DNA from: Phycisphaerales bacterium
Lineage (GTDB): Bacteria > Planctomycetota > Phycisphaerae > Phycisphaerales > SM1A02
Assembly (NCBI GenBank): GCA_003520025.1
Contig: DOVP01000018.1
Span: forward strand, 1 to 9,850
Direction of reading: 5' to 3'
DNA: 9,850 bases
Shown: positions 1-7,335 of the stretch, piece after piece
How positions within the stretch are numbered: the stretch's first letter is position 1
How the letters are laid out: every line of letters starts with the position of its first letter
Notes under the pieces: generated by a model
The model's input: only the letters and a program-made list of their open reading frames with translations
Database searches by the model: none
What the model was told of the DNA's origin: nothing
Made by a program: the position numbers and the translations under genes

Positions 1-1
1 C

Positions 2-895
2 GCGATCAGTGGGTTCCACTGTCTGGTCTCAAGCGGTACATCGAGCAAGCAGGTGCGAAGCGAAACCGACGCCGTGTCGATCGGATACGGGGCGATGATT
101 CTCGAGGGTTTCCTCGCGGTGCTCGTGATTCTCGCGTGCGTCGCCGGGCTCGGGCTGGGCGTGGCCGAAGCCGATGGGGGCGTGGTCACCGGCGAGGCCG
201 CGTGGGCGACGCGCTACACCTCATGGGATGCTGCCGGGGGGCTTGGCGCCAAGGTTGGCGCGTTCGTCGACGGGGCGTCCAACTTTCTGGCTGCGATGGC
301 CGTGCCAACGAGTGTGGCGCTGGCGTTCATGGGCGTGTTCGTGGCGTCGTTCGCTGCGACCACGCTGGATACGGCCTGCAGGCTTCAACGCTATGTCGTA
401 CAAGAGTTGGCCTCGTCCGCGAGCGATCGTTGGCGTGCTGCTGCTTGGTCCCTGCCCGGGCGATACATCGCCACCGGCATCGCCGTCGTTCTCGGCGCGG
501 CACTGGCGGCTATTCCCGCATCGGGCGATGCGTGGACCTGGGAGACCACAGGCACCGGAGGTTTGATTCTCTGGCCCCTGTTCGGCGCAACGAATCAACT
601 GCTGGCTGGGCTGGCCTTCCTCGTGATTGCATTCTTCCTGTGGCGGGGGGGGCGTCCGACGTGGTTCCTGATCGTGCCCATGGTCGCCATGCTCGTGATT
701 CCGGCTTGGGCGCTCGGGGCGCAGGTCTTCACCGGCACCGGGGCTGAGGATGCCTGGATCGCACAAGAGCGATGGTTGCTGGTGGGAATCGGGTTGGCGA
801 TGCTGCTGCTGGAGTGCTGGATGATCCTTGAGGCAGCGCTCCTGTGGCCCCACGTCCGGAAACTCGCCTTGGATTCCGTCTCCCCCCGTCGCTGA
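2..895 (+). CDS. cstA: Carbon starvation protein CstA family, C-terminal part (5' end outside window)
   Basis: The frame is open from the first bases, so the gene starts left of the window; 297 codons remain of a family whose members are usually about 600-700 residues. The visible part begins with AISGFHCLVSSGTSSKQ and continues through ETDAVSIGYGAM, which matches the conserved CstA core (E. coli has a closely similar GFH..ISSGT segment followed by ETDA..IGYGAM). Further on, LWPLFGATNQLLAG is another family signature, and four to five hydrophobic membrane segments follow. CstA proteins are inner-membrane transporters linked to uptake of peptides or pyruvate under carbon limitation. A GTG within the frame at position 53 could be mistaken for a start, but the CstA-like sequence continues upstream of it. 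A hairpin lies 20 bases after the stop. The family call is firm; the substrate is not known from sequence. Confidence 0.9.
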   Translation, partial: AISGFHCLVSSGTSSKQVRSETDAVSIGYGAMILEGFLAVLVILACVAGLGLGVAEADGGVVTGEAAWATRYTSWDAAGGLGAKVGAFVDGASNFLAAMAVPTSVALAFMGVFVASFAATTLDTACRLQRYVVQELASSASDRWRAAAWSLPGRYIATGIAVVLGAALAAIPASGDAWTWETTGTGGLILWPLFGATNQLLAGLAFLVIAFFLWRGGRPTWFLIVPMVAMLVIPAWALGAQVFTGTGAEDAWIAQERWLLVGIGLAMLLLECWMILEAALLWPHVRKLALDSVSPRR

Positions 896-915
896 CGTGA
901 TGCTTTTCCCCTCAG

Positions 916-933
916 GCGGGCACTCTTGCCCGC
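916..933 (+). terminator. Hairpin after cstA, possible terminator
   Basis: GCGGGCA (916-922) pairs perfectly with TGCCCGC (927-933) around a four-base loop, 20 bases after the cstA stop. No T-run follows, so this is either a weak intrinsic terminator or an mRNA 3'-end stabiliser. Confidence 0.5.
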
Positions 934-949
934 AGCAAGGGAGGCTCCT

Positions 950-1090
950 ATGTTGAGATGCGCACACGGAATCTGGATTGCACTGGCGGTGGCGGCTTCA
1001 GTCCAGGCGGCCCAACACCGAGTCCCGTTGAACTGTTCAACGATTCAGGCGGCGGTCGATGCCGGCCGGAGTGGCCTCTCGCATTCATGA
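950..1090 (+). pseudogene. Short secreted-protein remnant (signal peptide plus TIQAAVDAG)
   Basis: A 46-codon frame starts at ATG 950 with a good ribosome binding site (AGGGAGG, about 6 bases upstream). It encodes a signal-peptide-like N-terminus (LRCAHG, then IWIALAVAASVQAAQ) followed by CSTIQAAVDAG. The phrase STIQAAxDAA is very common near the mature N-terminus of right-handed parallel beta-helix (pectate-lyase-like) secreted proteins in planctomycetes. After it the frame reads only seven more codons and stops, 35 bases before the tRNA. I infer the 5' end of a beta-helix surface protein whose body has been lost. It could instead be a genuine short secreted peptide, since the start region looks intact. 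Confidence 0.45.
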
Positions 1091-1108
1091 GTGATCAGTG
1101 TCAGCAGC

Positions 1109-1114
1109 TACAAT
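1109..1114 (+). promoter_or_regulatory. Putative -10 box of the tRNA-Ser promoter
   Basis: TACAAT lies 11 bases before the first tRNA base, at the distance expected for transcription starting a few bases upstream of the mature tRNA. No good -35 hexamer is seen at 16-18 bases upstream. Confidence 0.45.
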
Positions 1115-1125
1115 GCCCGCCCGCT

Positions 1126-1212
1126 GGACAGGTGGCGGAGCGGTTGAACGCGCCGGTCTCGAAAACCGGTATAGCCTTCGGGCTATCGTGGGTTCGAATC
1201 CCACCCTGTCCG
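1126..1212 (+). tRNA. tRNA-Ser (anticodon CGA)
   Basis: A complete class II cloverleaf can be drawn. The acceptor stem is GGACAGG (1126-1132) with CCTGTCC (1205-1211), followed by discriminator G1212, typical of serine tRNAs. The anticodon arm is CCGGT-CTCGAAA-ACCGG, giving anticodon CGA, which reads UCG. A long variable arm follows (TATAGCC, loop TTCG, GGCTAT), and the T arm is GTGGG-TTCGAAT-CCCAC. The 3' CCA is not encoded, as the next bases are TCG. Several apparent open frames cross this gene on both strands and are artefacts. Confidence 0.97.
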
Positions 1213-1289
1213 TCGGTTGGCCTGATGGACAGTCAACGCGAGAAAGTCGAGAACAGAAGCACGTGGACGTTGGGCGGCTGGCAGAACGG

Positions 1290-2141
1290 ATGGCGACGGC
1301 AACAGCGGATGACGCTCGCATGGCCCGAGCATTTGCCGATCGTCTTCCAGACTCACATACGGCACGACATTTGATTGAGCGGCTTCGGGGCATCTTGTTT
1401 CCAGGGCTGCATGGGCAACGTGACTTTGATGCGGACTCCTTGGCACGGCAGTTGGAAAGAGAAATTGCGGATTTTTACGAGGATCTGCGGCATCAGGTCG
1501 AGGGCGCATTCGTCCATTGGGGAGATGGCAACGCGAGGCCCCATGCCGAAGAGGCGACTGTTGTCGTGATGGAGACGCTTCCTGCCATTCGTGATTTGCT
1601 CAGCCTCGACGTGCAGGCGGCCTACGATGGCGATCCTGCAGCGAGGCATCTCGACGAAGTGATGTTGTGTTATCCGGGCATCCGCGCGTTGACAACACAC
1701 AGGTTTGCTCACGTCATGGTCCAGCACGGGATTCCGTTGCTTCCCCGCATCATGCAAGAGCACGCCCATAGCGATACGGGCATCGATATCCACCCGGCGG
1801 CCGAGATCGGGCAGTCGTTCTTCATCGATCACGGAACTGGTGTTGTGATCGGTGAAACAGCACAAGTAGGCGACCACGGCAAGCTATATCAAGGCGTCAC
1901 ACTCGGGGCCCGCTCATTTGAACTGGACGAAAGTGGTGTGTTGAAGCGGGGTATGAAGCGTCACCCGACGCTCGGTGACCACGTGACCGTCTACGCCGGT
2001 GCCACGATTCTCGGCGGTGACACTGTGATTGGTGATCACTGCGTGATTGCAGGAGGCGTCTTCCTTTCCCGATCCGTACCGGCTGGACACATCGTTGCGG
2101 GGCCGCGGCCGGAAATTCGGCTCATCGCCAATCCTGTGTAG
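1290..2141 (+). CDS. cysE: Serine O-acetyltransferase
   Basis: This enzyme transfers acetyl from acetyl-CoA to L-serine, giving O-acetylserine for cysteine synthesis in the cytoplasm. From ATG 1290 it is 283 residues. The N-terminal helical domain contains LRGILFPG, typical of the longer SAT branch. The C-terminal left-handed beta-helix carries DIHPAAEIG (Asp166), IDHGTGVVIGETA (His181), YQGVTLGA and KRHPTLGDHV (His225), then repeated hexapeptides (VYAGATILGG, VIGDHCVIAGG). Asp166 and His181 have the same 15-residue spacing as E. coli Asp143/His158, while the stretch from His181 to His225 is 9 residues longer than in E. coli, which lengthens the loop before RHP. The start is uncertain: GTG 1263 and ATG 1320 are alternatives and none has a clear ribosome binding site. 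Starts left of 1213 would run into the tRNA and are excluded. Confidence 0.9.
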   Translation: MATATADDARMARAFADRLPDSHTARHLIERLRGILFPGLHGQRDFDADSLARQLEREIADFYEDLRHQVEGAFVHWGDGNARPHAEEATVVVMETLPAIRDLLSLDVQAAYDGDPAARHLDEVMLCYPGIRALTTHRFAHVMVQHGIPLLPRIMQEHAHSDTGIDIHPAAEIGQSFFIDHGTGVVIGETAQVGDHGKLYQGVTLGARSFELDESGVLKRGMKRHPTLGDHVTVYAGATILGGDTVIGDHCVIAGGVFLSRSVPAGHIVAGPRPEIRLIANPV

Positions 2142-2159
2142 TTCGCAGTGGTGTTCTGG

Positions 2160-2165
2160 TAGAAT
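2160..2165 (+). promoter_or_regulatory. Putative -10 box upstream of acnA
   Basis: TAGAAT lies 27 bases before the acnA start, between cysE and acnA. The same hexamer appears on the opposite strand upstream of the gene at 5535. No convincing -35 partner is visible. A ribosome binding site AGGAG (2179-2183) follows. Confidence 0.35.
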
Positions 2166-2192
2166 AGCGCTCTTCAACAGGAGTCCACTGTC

Positions 2193-4886
2193 ATGTCCGA
2201 CTTGCGCGATCCATTTGGAACGACCCAAATCATCGATACGCCATTCGGTCAACGCCGCATCGCATCGCTTCGGGCGTTGACGGACCACCTCGGGCATGAT
2301 CTGGACACCGTCCCATTCAGCATTCGCGTGTTGTTGGAGGCGTGCTTGCGGCACTGTGACGGCGAGATTGTGACCGAGGACGATGTGCGGGCGATGGCGG
2401 CCTATGACGCTGCAAATGTGACTCCTCAGGAGATCCCGTTTCAGCCCGGCCGCGTTGTGCTGCAGGACTTCACCGGTGTTCCCGCCATAGTCGATCTTGC
2501 GGCGATGCGGACCGCCATGGTGGACATGACCGGAAGCACTGCCGCGGCCAGTCTTGTAAACCCGCTCGTGCCCTGTGATCTCGTCATCGACCATTCGGTG
2601 CAGGTCGATGCCTTCAATTCCGATGTTGCGTTGACCATCAACGCTGAGTATGAATTCAAACGAAATCAGGAACGCTACGAGTTCCTCAAGTGGGGGCAGC
2701 AGGCCTTTGACAACTTCCGGGTGGTACCCCCCGCGACGGGTATCGTGCATCAGGTCAATCTCGAGTACCTCGCCAAGGTCGTCTGGGACGACGGCGACTG
2801 GCTCTATCCGGACAGCCTCGTGGGGACTGATTCGCATACCACGATGATCAACGGTCTCGGCGTCCTGGGCTGGGGCGTCGGCGGCATTGAGGCCGAGGCA
2901 TGCATGCTTGGGCAGCCGATTTCAATGCTCATCCCGGAAGTGGTCGGCGTGCGGCTCTCCGGGCAACTCCCCGAGGGCTGCACCGCAACCGATCTGGTGC
3001 TTCGCATCACCCAATTGCTTCGCCAGCACGGTGTGGTTGGCAAGTTCGTGGAGTTCTTCGGGCCGGGTCTGACGAGCATGCCGCTGGCGACCCGCGCTAC
3101 GATTGCCAACATGGCGCCCGAGTACGGGGCAACCATGGGCTTCTTCCCGGTCGATGACGCCACGCTGCGGTACTTGGAACTCACCGGACGCGACGAAGAC
3201 CTGATCGCCGCAGTGGAGCAGTACTGCAAGGCCAACGGATTCTGGCACACCGGCAACGAAGACATCAGGTATTCAGCGACGGTGGATCTTGATCTGGGAA
3301 CGATCGAGCCTGCCATGGCAGGCCCCAAGCGGCCACAGGATCGCATCACGCTCACAGACATGAAGTCGACGTGGCAGACGCTGCTCGCCTCGACACCTGG
3401 TCATGCCGAATCATCCGCGTTGGTGGACTGCGAAGGCGAGTCGTTTGAATTGAAGGACGGCGCGGTGGTCATCGCCGCCATCACCTCCTGCACAAATACG
3501 AGCAACCCGGATGTGATGGTGGCGGCGGGCTTGGTTGCCCGCAAAGCTGCCGCTCTGGGGCTCACCCGCAAACCGTGGGTCAAGACATCGCTCGCCCCCG
3601 GATCCAAAGTGGTTACCGACTATTTGCAGCGAGGTGAACTGCTTTCAGATCTCGAAGCGGTGGGGTTCTACACCGTCGGATATGGCTGCACGACCTGCAT
3701 CGGCAACTCTGGTCCGCTCCCGGCGCCCATTCACGATGCCATCGAGACCAACGACTTGATTGCCACCAGCGTCCTCAGCGGCAACCGAAACTTCGAGGGC
3801 CGTATCAGCCCGGACATCCGCGCCAATTACCTCGCCTCGCCGCCGCTGGTCGTTGCCTATGCGATTGCTGGAACGGTGGACATCGATTTGGCGAGCGAGC
3901 CTTTGGGGCAAGGCTCCAACGGTCAGGATGTCTACCTTCGGGACATCTGGCCCACGCAGGCCGAGGTCGATGAAGTGGTCGCGGCAAGCATTGGTCGCGA
4001 TCAGTTCCTCACCGAGTATGGCGACGTATTCACCGGCTCGGATGCATGGCAGGATATTTCTGCTGGCGAAGGCGAACTCTTCGGATGGTCGGATGCCAGC
4101 ACCTACATCCATCTGCCGCCCTTCTTTGAGGGCATGAGCCAGGAAACACCGGGTGTGCCGGTGGTGCAAGGCGCTCGCGTGCTGTGTCTGCTCGGCGACT
4201 CGGTGACGACCGACCATATCTCGCCCGCCGGATCGATCAGCGTCGATTCGCCCGCCGGTCAGTGGCTTCTTGAGCACGGTGTCGAGCAGGGCATGTTCAA
4301 CTCGTATGGCTCCCGCCGCGGCAATGACCTGGTGATGACCCGCGGCACGTTCGGCAATATTCGTGTCCGCAATGGGCTCGCCCCCGGAACCGAGGGTGGG
4401 TGGACCACCGACTTCACCACCGGCGCTGTCACGTCGATCTTCGAAGCAAGTGAGCATTACCGCGCCGCTGGCACGCCGCTTGTGGTGCTGGCTGGCAAGG
4501 ACTATGGCATGGGCTCCTCACGTGATTGGGCGGCCAAGGGCACTTTCCTGCTCGGGGTGCGGGCGGTGATCGCTGAATCCTATGAGCGGATTCACCGATC
4601 GAATCTGGTTGGGATGGGTGTCGTGCCGCTGGAATTCACGAAAGGGCAATCGGCTTCTTCTCTTGGACTCAGCGGTCGCGAGGTTTTCGACATCGATTGG
4701 GGAAGCGATTTTGCGCCGCGGCAGACCGTCACCGTGACCGCAACATCCGATGCGGGTGTCGTGACCACATTCGAGGCCCTGCTCCGTGTCGATACGCCGA
4801 TTGAGGTGATTTACATTCAGAACGGTGGCATTCTGCACACGGTTCTGCGGCGCATGGCAGCCGCTGCTGCCGCGCCGACCTGCTGA
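2193..4886 (+). CDS. acnA: Aconitate hydratase A
   Basis: This TCA-cycle enzyme isomerises citrate to isocitrate through cis-aconitate, using a [4Fe-4S] cluster in the cytoplasm. The 897-residue length fits the AcnA/IRP1 branch (E. coli AcnA is 891). The cluster cysteines are at 433 (SCTNTSNP), 499 and 502 ([12 protein letters not shown]). The active-site segment [22 protein letters not shown] is split here as VGTDSHTTM (Asp213) and [11 protein letters not shown]. The C-terminal swivel domain starts near residue 660 with [16 protein letters not shown] and includes SRDWAAKG (Arg777) and [16 protein letters not shown]. All expected key residues are present and no frameshift is seen. The start ATG 2193 has AGGAG about 9 bases upstream. 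The gene is 51 bases after cysE, with a possible promoter of its own, and ends at a strong hairpin terminator. A long open frame on the opposite strand inside this gene is a shadow caused by high GC at third positions. Confidence 0.97.
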   Translation: MSDLRDPFGTTQIIDTPFGQRRIASLRALTDHLGHDLDTVPFSIRVLLEACLRHCDGEIVTEDDVRAMAAYDAANVTPQEIPFQPGRVVLQDFTGVPAIVDLAAMRTAMVDMTGSTAAASLVNPLVPCDLVIDHSVQVDAFNSDVALTINAEYEFKRNQERYEFLKWGQQAFDNFRVVPPATGIVHQVNLEYLAKVVWDDGDWLYPDSLVGTDSHTTMINGLGVLGWGVGGIEAEACMLGQPISMLIPEVVGVRLSGQLPEGCTATDLVLRITQLLRQHGVVGKFVEFFGPGLTSMPLATRATIANMAPEYGATMGFFPVDDATLRYLELTGRDEDLIAAVEQYCKANGFWHTGNEDIRYSATVDLDLGTIEPAMAGPKRPQDRITLTDMKSTWQTLLASTPGHAESSALVDCEGESFELKDGAVVIAAITSCTNTSNPDVMVAAGLVARKAAALGLTRKPWVKTSLAPGSKVVTDYLQRGELLSDLEAVGFYTVGYGCTTCIGNSGPLPAPIHDAIETNDLIATSVLSGNRNFEGRISPDIRANYLASPPLVVAYAIAGTVDIDLASEPLGQGSNGQDVYLRDIWPTQAEVDEVVAASIGRDQFLTEYGDVFTGSDAWQDISAGEGELFGWSDASTYIHLPPFFEGMSQETPGVPVVQGARVLCLLGDSVTTDHISPAGSISVDSPAGQWLLEHGVEQGMFNSYGSRRGNDLVMTRGTFGNIRVRNGLAPGTEGGWTTDFTTGAVTSIFEASEHYRAAGTPLVVLAGKDYGMGSSRDWAAKGTFLLGVRAVIAESYERIHRSNLVGMGVVPLEFTKGQSASSLGLSGREVFDIDWGSDFAPRQTVTVTATSDAGVVTTFEALLRVDTPIEVIYIQNGGILHTVLRRMAAAAAAPTC

Positions 4887-4897
4887 CACGCAAAAAT

Positions 4898-4938
4898 GAA
4901 ACCCGGCACACTTCGGCGGTCGAAGTATGCCGGGTTTC
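4898..4938. terminator. Strong bidirectional terminator between acnA and the convergent small genes
   Basis: An 18-base arm (4898-4915) pairs with 4921-4938 at 17 of 18 positions around a five-base loop (GCGGT). On the - strand the stem is followed by CATTTTTG, giving a T-run, so termination of the genes coming from 5212 is well supported. On the + strand it sits 11 bases after the acnA stop but lacks a T-run. Confidence 0.8.
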
Positions 4939-4943
4939 GGTGT

Positions 4944-4973
4944 CTTGTGTTCAGGCAGTGCCGTGAACACAAG
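4944..4973. terminator. Second hairpin in the convergent intergenic region
   Basis: CTTGTGTTCA (4944-4953) pairs perfectly with TGAACACAAG (4964-4973). The loop GGCAGTGCCG can itself pair (GGCA with TGCC). It lies 5 bases from the first hairpin and 20 bases beyond the stop of the - strand gene at 4994, so both transcripts could end on two hairpins in series. Confidence 0.55.
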
Positions 4974-4993
4974 GTGGGGGGGGGCTTTGGGGG

Positions 4994-5212
4994 TCAGGCT
5001 TCGATTGCTTCGAATTCGCCCGAGGGGGAGGGATCCTTCCAAGGAAGGTCGGCGAAGAGCGAAGTCTCGAGCGTGTCATCGTGCATGACGAGATCGTCCA
5101 CGATGTGCTCGTCGATGGTTGCCTGTAGTCGGCGCCTCACGTACTGCTTGCTGGCGCGAGCTTCTGCAAGGTGCTTGGGGTCTGGGGTGGTGTTGTGGTC
5201 GTCAGTCGTCAT
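4994..5212 (-). CDS. Small acidic protein of unknown function, second gene of a two-gene unit
   Basis: This 72-residue protein starts at the ATG complementary to 5210-5212 (MTTDDHNTTPDPKH) and ends GEFEAIEA. The start is supported by GAAGGA about 8 bases upstream; a longer version from 5353 would overlap the upstream gene and lacks such a site. The protein is hydrophilic, with a basic patch (SKQYVRRRL) followed by an acidic C-terminal half (DEHIVDDLVMHDDTLE) and no membrane segment or cysteine. I do not recognise a family. It begins 38 bases after the stop of the gene at 5251-5535, and no promoter is obvious in between, so the two are probably cotranscribed. Transcription would end at the hairpins at 4944-4973 and 4898-4938. 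Confidence 0.65.
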   Translation of the reverse strand: MTTDDHNTTPDPKHLAEARASKQYVRRRLQATIDEHIVDDLVMHDDTLETSLFADLPWKDPSPSGEFEAIEA

Positions 5213-5250
5213 GTCTCTGTCCTTCAGAGTGTGTTGAGTCCGAGTCTCAG

Positions 5251-5535
5251 TCAACTGCTGAGCGTCGGATTGTGGTGCTTCGTGTCTTTGTTTGTGTTGA
5301 GTCGTCTTTCCAAATGGACCTGCACGAAGGCGCGGGCCGTATGGAGCAGACAATCAGCCGATGGGATCGCCTTTTCATCGGTTTTCAAATATCGCTTGAT
5401 CAGATAATTAAAGGCGGCTCGGCACAGCGTTTGGGTCTCCCGGGCGCTCAGATGGGGGCGGACGGCAAGGAACAACTCCTCGTATCCATCCTCAAAAGCG
5501 GCGGTAATGGCATTGGCAGCGTCGAATCGCGGCAT
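5251..5535 (-). CDS. Small helical protein of unknown function, first gene of a two-gene unit
   Basis: This 94-residue protein begins MPRFDAANAITAAFEDGYEEL and looks mostly alpha-helical in its first 75 residues (LFLAVRPHLSARETQTLCRAAFNYLIKRYLK). A hydrophilic tail follows, rich in Asn, Lys, His and Thr. There is no signal peptide or clear membrane segment. Start ATG (complement of 5533-5535) is preceded by AGGAG at 11 bases. Just before that is a small hairpin with four C:G pairs (5553-5565), which could affect translation. I do not recognise a family. It could be a small regulator or adaptor; that is a guess from size and composition only. Confidence 0.65.
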   Translation of the reverse strand: MPRFDAANAITAAFEDGYEELFLAVRPHLSARETQTLCRAAFNYLIKRYLKTDEKAIPSADCLLHTARAFVQVHLERRLNTNKDTKHHNPTLSS

Positions 5536-5594
5536 GTGCGGGTCATCTCCTACCCCCTTCAGGGGCTACAAGCGAGACAATCCCTCTGTAGAGC

Positions 5595-5623
5595 GGTTCT
5601 TTCGAGTGGGCGAAAAAAGAACC
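5595..5623. promoter_or_regulatory. Inverted repeat upstream of the - strand small genes
   Basis: GGTTCTTTCG (5595-5604) pairs with CGAAAAAAGAACC (5611-5623), with two extra A bases bulged, around a six-base loop. It lies between the likely -10 box (5630-5635, - strand) and the gene starting at 5535, in what would be the 5' untranslated region. It could be an operator or a leader hairpin. Confidence 0.4.
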
Positions 5624-5629
5624 ACATTT

Positions 5630-5635
5630 ATTCTA
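5630..5635 (-). promoter_or_regulatory. Putative -10 box for the - strand two-gene unit
   Basis: The - strand reads TAGAAT followed by AAATG, about 95 bases before the start at 5535. It is the same hexamer as upstream of acnA. No good -35 is seen, so confidence is low. Confidence 0.35.
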
Positions 5636-5636
5636 C

Positions 5637-5655
5637 GGGGCCGTGAAAAGGCCCC
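5637..5655. promoter_or_regulatory. GC-rich hairpin between divergent genes
   Basis: GGGGCC (5637-5642) pairs with GGCCCC (5650-5655) around GTGAAAA, followed by TTT on the + strand. It lies next to the putative - strand promoter and 44 bases before the + strand gene at 5700. It may be a regulatory site for the divergent pair or a weak terminator. Confidence 0.4.
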
Positions 5656-5699
5656 TTTGGCTGCCGCCTTGTCTTGCCAGCACCCTTTGGAGACCACCA

Positions 5700-5969
5700 A
5701 TGTCCGAGAATTTGATTCTTGCCTGGGCCCACTCGCTTCCCGCTCCGGTCCGCCGCCAACTGGCCTCGCGGATTCTCGCTCACGCCGGTTCCCCCGCCTC
5801 GACCTTGCTGGCGGCATTTGCAGACGCGGCCGGGCTTTCCCCGGGGGAGGTGGCGGGGTTGCTGCCGGGAGGATTGGTACAGGCCCGGGTGGCCGCCAAC
5901 CAGTTGATACGCAGTGGGACTGCGGACACCCGTCGTCCGACGGCCAGCCCCCCGCCGAGTTCTTTCTGA
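5700..5969 (+). CDS. Small protein of unknown function encoded upstream of comF
   Basis: The protein is 89 residues: MSENLILAWAHSLPAPVRRQ, then a helical Ala/Leu-rich middle (LASRILAHAG, LLAAFADAAGLSPGEVAGLLPG, VAANQLI) and a Pro/Ser-rich tail ending PPPSSF. The start ATG 5700 is supported by GGAG about 9 bases upstream. I do not recognise a family. Its 3' end is followed after 58 bases by the start of a truncated comF. A diverged and broken copy of this gene lies at 8191-8270 in front of the complete comF: its fifth to eighth codons read LILA and then TGA, and about 181 bases are missing. That the same gene occurs before both comF copies suggests the ancestral order was this gene then comF. 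Existence as a real gene is likely but function is unknown. Confidence 0.6.
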   Translation: MSENLILAWAHSLPAPVRRQLASRILAHAGSPASTLLAAFADAAGLSPGEVAGLLPGGLVQARVAANQLIRSGTADTRRPTASPPPSSF

Positions 5970-6148
5970 TCCGAAGAACGGCGTCGTTCGACGCTGCTGC
6001 CCACGAACCTGCCATCCTCTCCAGAGAATGAGCAGGCATGGCCGACTCACAACCCTGAAACGCCGAGCCACCGCGGTTGCCGAGGATTGGTTTGACCGCG
6101 CCCTGCCAGATGCCGAGCGATGGACGCGGGCGAATCTGGTGCGATGCC
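5712..6148 (+). repeat. Direct repeat, copy A (small gene plus comF 5' end)
   Basis: Two blocks of this segment reappear on the same strand at 8191-8446. Block 1, 5712-5760, matches 8191-8239 with five differences in 49 positions. Block 2, 5944-6148, matches 8242-8446 without gaps and with 26 differences in 205 positions by my count (about 87% identity). The 181-base offset change between blocks is sequence present here and missing from copy B. After 6148 the two copies have nothing in common. Confidence 0.85.
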
Positions 6149-6243
6149 AATGCGACATCGATCATTCATGGACTTACGCCAAATGGACAGTTCGGAGCAG
6201 CGATCACTTCCAACTGGGATATGAGCCGAGATACGTTCAATGA
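6028..6243 (+). pseudogene. Truncated comF (N-terminal 41 codons, then foreign sequence)
   Basis: From ATG 6028 the frame reads MSRHGRLTTLKRR and continues to LVRCQ, matching the complete ComF at 8326 in 32 of 41 residues or so. At 6148 homology stops, and 30 unrelated codons follow to a stop at 6243. The CxxC zinc-finger pairs and the whole phosphoribosyltransferase domain are missing, so it cannot act as ComF. The frame shifts relative to the FG-GAP-like fragment that shares this DNA from 6149. If translated, a 71-residue basic peptide would result. Confidence 0.75.
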
Positions 6244-6382
6244 TTTATTCATCGGCGTTCCAAAAGATGGCGTCGGTGCGACGCGTGTATTTTTTTGTTC
6301 GTTTCTCACTTCTGCAACGTCGCCCCTCAATACAAACGATGCCGATGCGGCACTCATGTCGAATGAGATTGGCATCACTTGA
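6149..6382 (+). pseudogene. Fragment of an FG-GAP (integrin-alpha-like) repeat protein
   Basis: In the frame ending at the TGA 6380-6382 the DNA reads GLTPNGQFGAAITSNWDMS, then RDTFNDLFIGVPKDGVGATRVFF. This follows the FG-GAP pattern: G-x-FG-x-A, an acidic stretch ending in DL, then xGxP-x-x-G. Such repeats form beta-propellers in secreted or surface proteins that are abundant in planctomycetes. There is no start codon inside the fragment, as the upstream codons belong to the comF copy, so it is a 3'-end remnant of about 78 codons. The usual Ca-binding DxNxDG loop is degenerate here (DMSRDT). Assignment rests on motif spacing alone. Confidence 0.5.
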
Positions 6383-6439
6383 AGGGACGCGTTCAAAATA
6401 CAACGTCAACAACGGCCCACAGGATGGCCAATTGTTCCG

Positions 6440-7300
6440 ATGCAGTACACTGCAGTGATGCGATCCCCAATTGTAGTGACGGGTACGCCTCGTAGCGGGA
6501 AGTCAGTAATTTGTCGAACTGTTGTTCTGGAGAAGTGCTACCAGTGGGTTCGTGAACCACTCATGATTTGGAATATGGATCTTGGGGCGAGAAGAGATGA
6601 TTGTCGATCTGCACTTGAAGCGACTCCTGACTTGAAGGAGCGTATTCAGAATGCATGCGCCAAACTGTTGGAGAGTCAGAACAATAGATACATAGACGAT
6701 CTTTCCTACCACGCATTGAGGATTCCTTTTCTCCACGCGGTATTTCCAGAAGCAAAAATCATTCACGTTGTTCGTAAGCCAGAACACGCAATTCCAGAAA
6801 TGTTATATGGCTGGACGTATCGTGATTCTGTTGGGAAGGCGTTTGTGAGGCGAAGAAAAAACATTCGCTTGCAAGGGTTGCCACGCCTGGCACTGAGATT
6901 TGCTGGAAATTATCTTTCAAGTCGACTTCGAGGGAGCAGAAAGACTTGGGGGCCTAGAGTTCCAGATCTTGAACAGTTCGTGTCGTCTCATAAGTCTGCA
7001 GAAGTAGCAGCATTCCAATGGAAAAATATGGTTGAGATCGCAATGGATGATTTGGCTGGAATTCCTCAAGACAACTGGATTCAGGTGCAATTTGATGCAC
7101 TTCTTGAAGAGCCGGCAGTCCAAGGACTTCGTATTGGGGAGTTTTGTGGAGTTGACAACCCCCAGATGTTTGCAGAGAGTGTCGCGAAGTTCATAGAACC
7201 GGATTTTGTATTTGAGAAGAAGGTTTATCCGACCGAGACAGAGTGGAATGCGATTAACCCGATGATTGAGCAGGTTCGAGAGCGGATTGGCTTTGTATAG
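6440..7300 (+). CDS. Sulfotransferase family protein
   Basis: The protein is 286 residues from ATG 6440, or 280 from ATG 6458, the latter giving MRSPIVVTGTPRSGKS, closer to the usual family start. Neither has a clear ribosome binding site. Residues 15-22 (GTPRSGKS) form the 5'-phosphosulfate binding loop of PAPS-dependent sulfotransferases. IIHVVRKPEHAI around Arg112 is the 3'-phosphate binding region (family pattern I-h-x-x-R-x-P). The segment ALRIPFLHAVFPEAKIIHVVR is typical. It would transfer sulfate from PAPS to a hydroxyl or amine of a glycan, lipid or small molecule; the acceptor cannot be read from sequence. No membrane anchor is seen. It is followed after 35 bases by a methyltransferase gene, likely in one operon. 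Base composition is well below that of the core genes here, consistent with transfer. Confidence 0.8.
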   Translation: MQYTAVMRSPIVVTGTPRSGKSVICRTVVLEKCYQWVREPLMIWNMDLGARRDDCRSALEATPDLKERIQNACAKLLESQNNRYIDDLSYHALRIPFLHAVFPEAKIIHVVRKPEHAIPEMLYGWTYRDSVGKAFVRRRKNIRLQGLPRLALRFAGNYLSSRLRGSRKTWGPRVPDLEQFVSSHKSAEVAAFQWKNMVEIAMDDLAGIPQDNWIQVQFDALLEEPAVQGLRIGEFCGVDNPQMFAESVAKFIEPDFVFEKKVYPTETEWNAINPMIEQVRERIGFV

Positions 7301-7335
7301 ATCCTAATACCCATTGTCATGTCAAACAGGAATAG

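Noticed and set aside
958..1509. Several open frames on both strands crossing 1126-1212, including an extended start for cysE at 1098
   Set aside because: They run through a well-formed tRNA-Ser, and some translate its sequence; the enzyme start must lie after 1212.
1914..2837. A 307-codon frame on the - strand across the end of cysE and start of acnA
   Set aside because: It is antisense to two clearly conserved genes and has no recognisable motif; such frames are common in GC-rich DNA.
3645..4457. A 270-codon frame on the - strand inside acnA
   Set aside because: It is antisense to conserved aconitase motifs and has no family features.
5566..6165. Long - strand frames opposite the small gene and the truncated comF
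   Set aside because: They cross repeat copy A and the insert junction, are rich in Pro, Arg and Gly, and show no motif.
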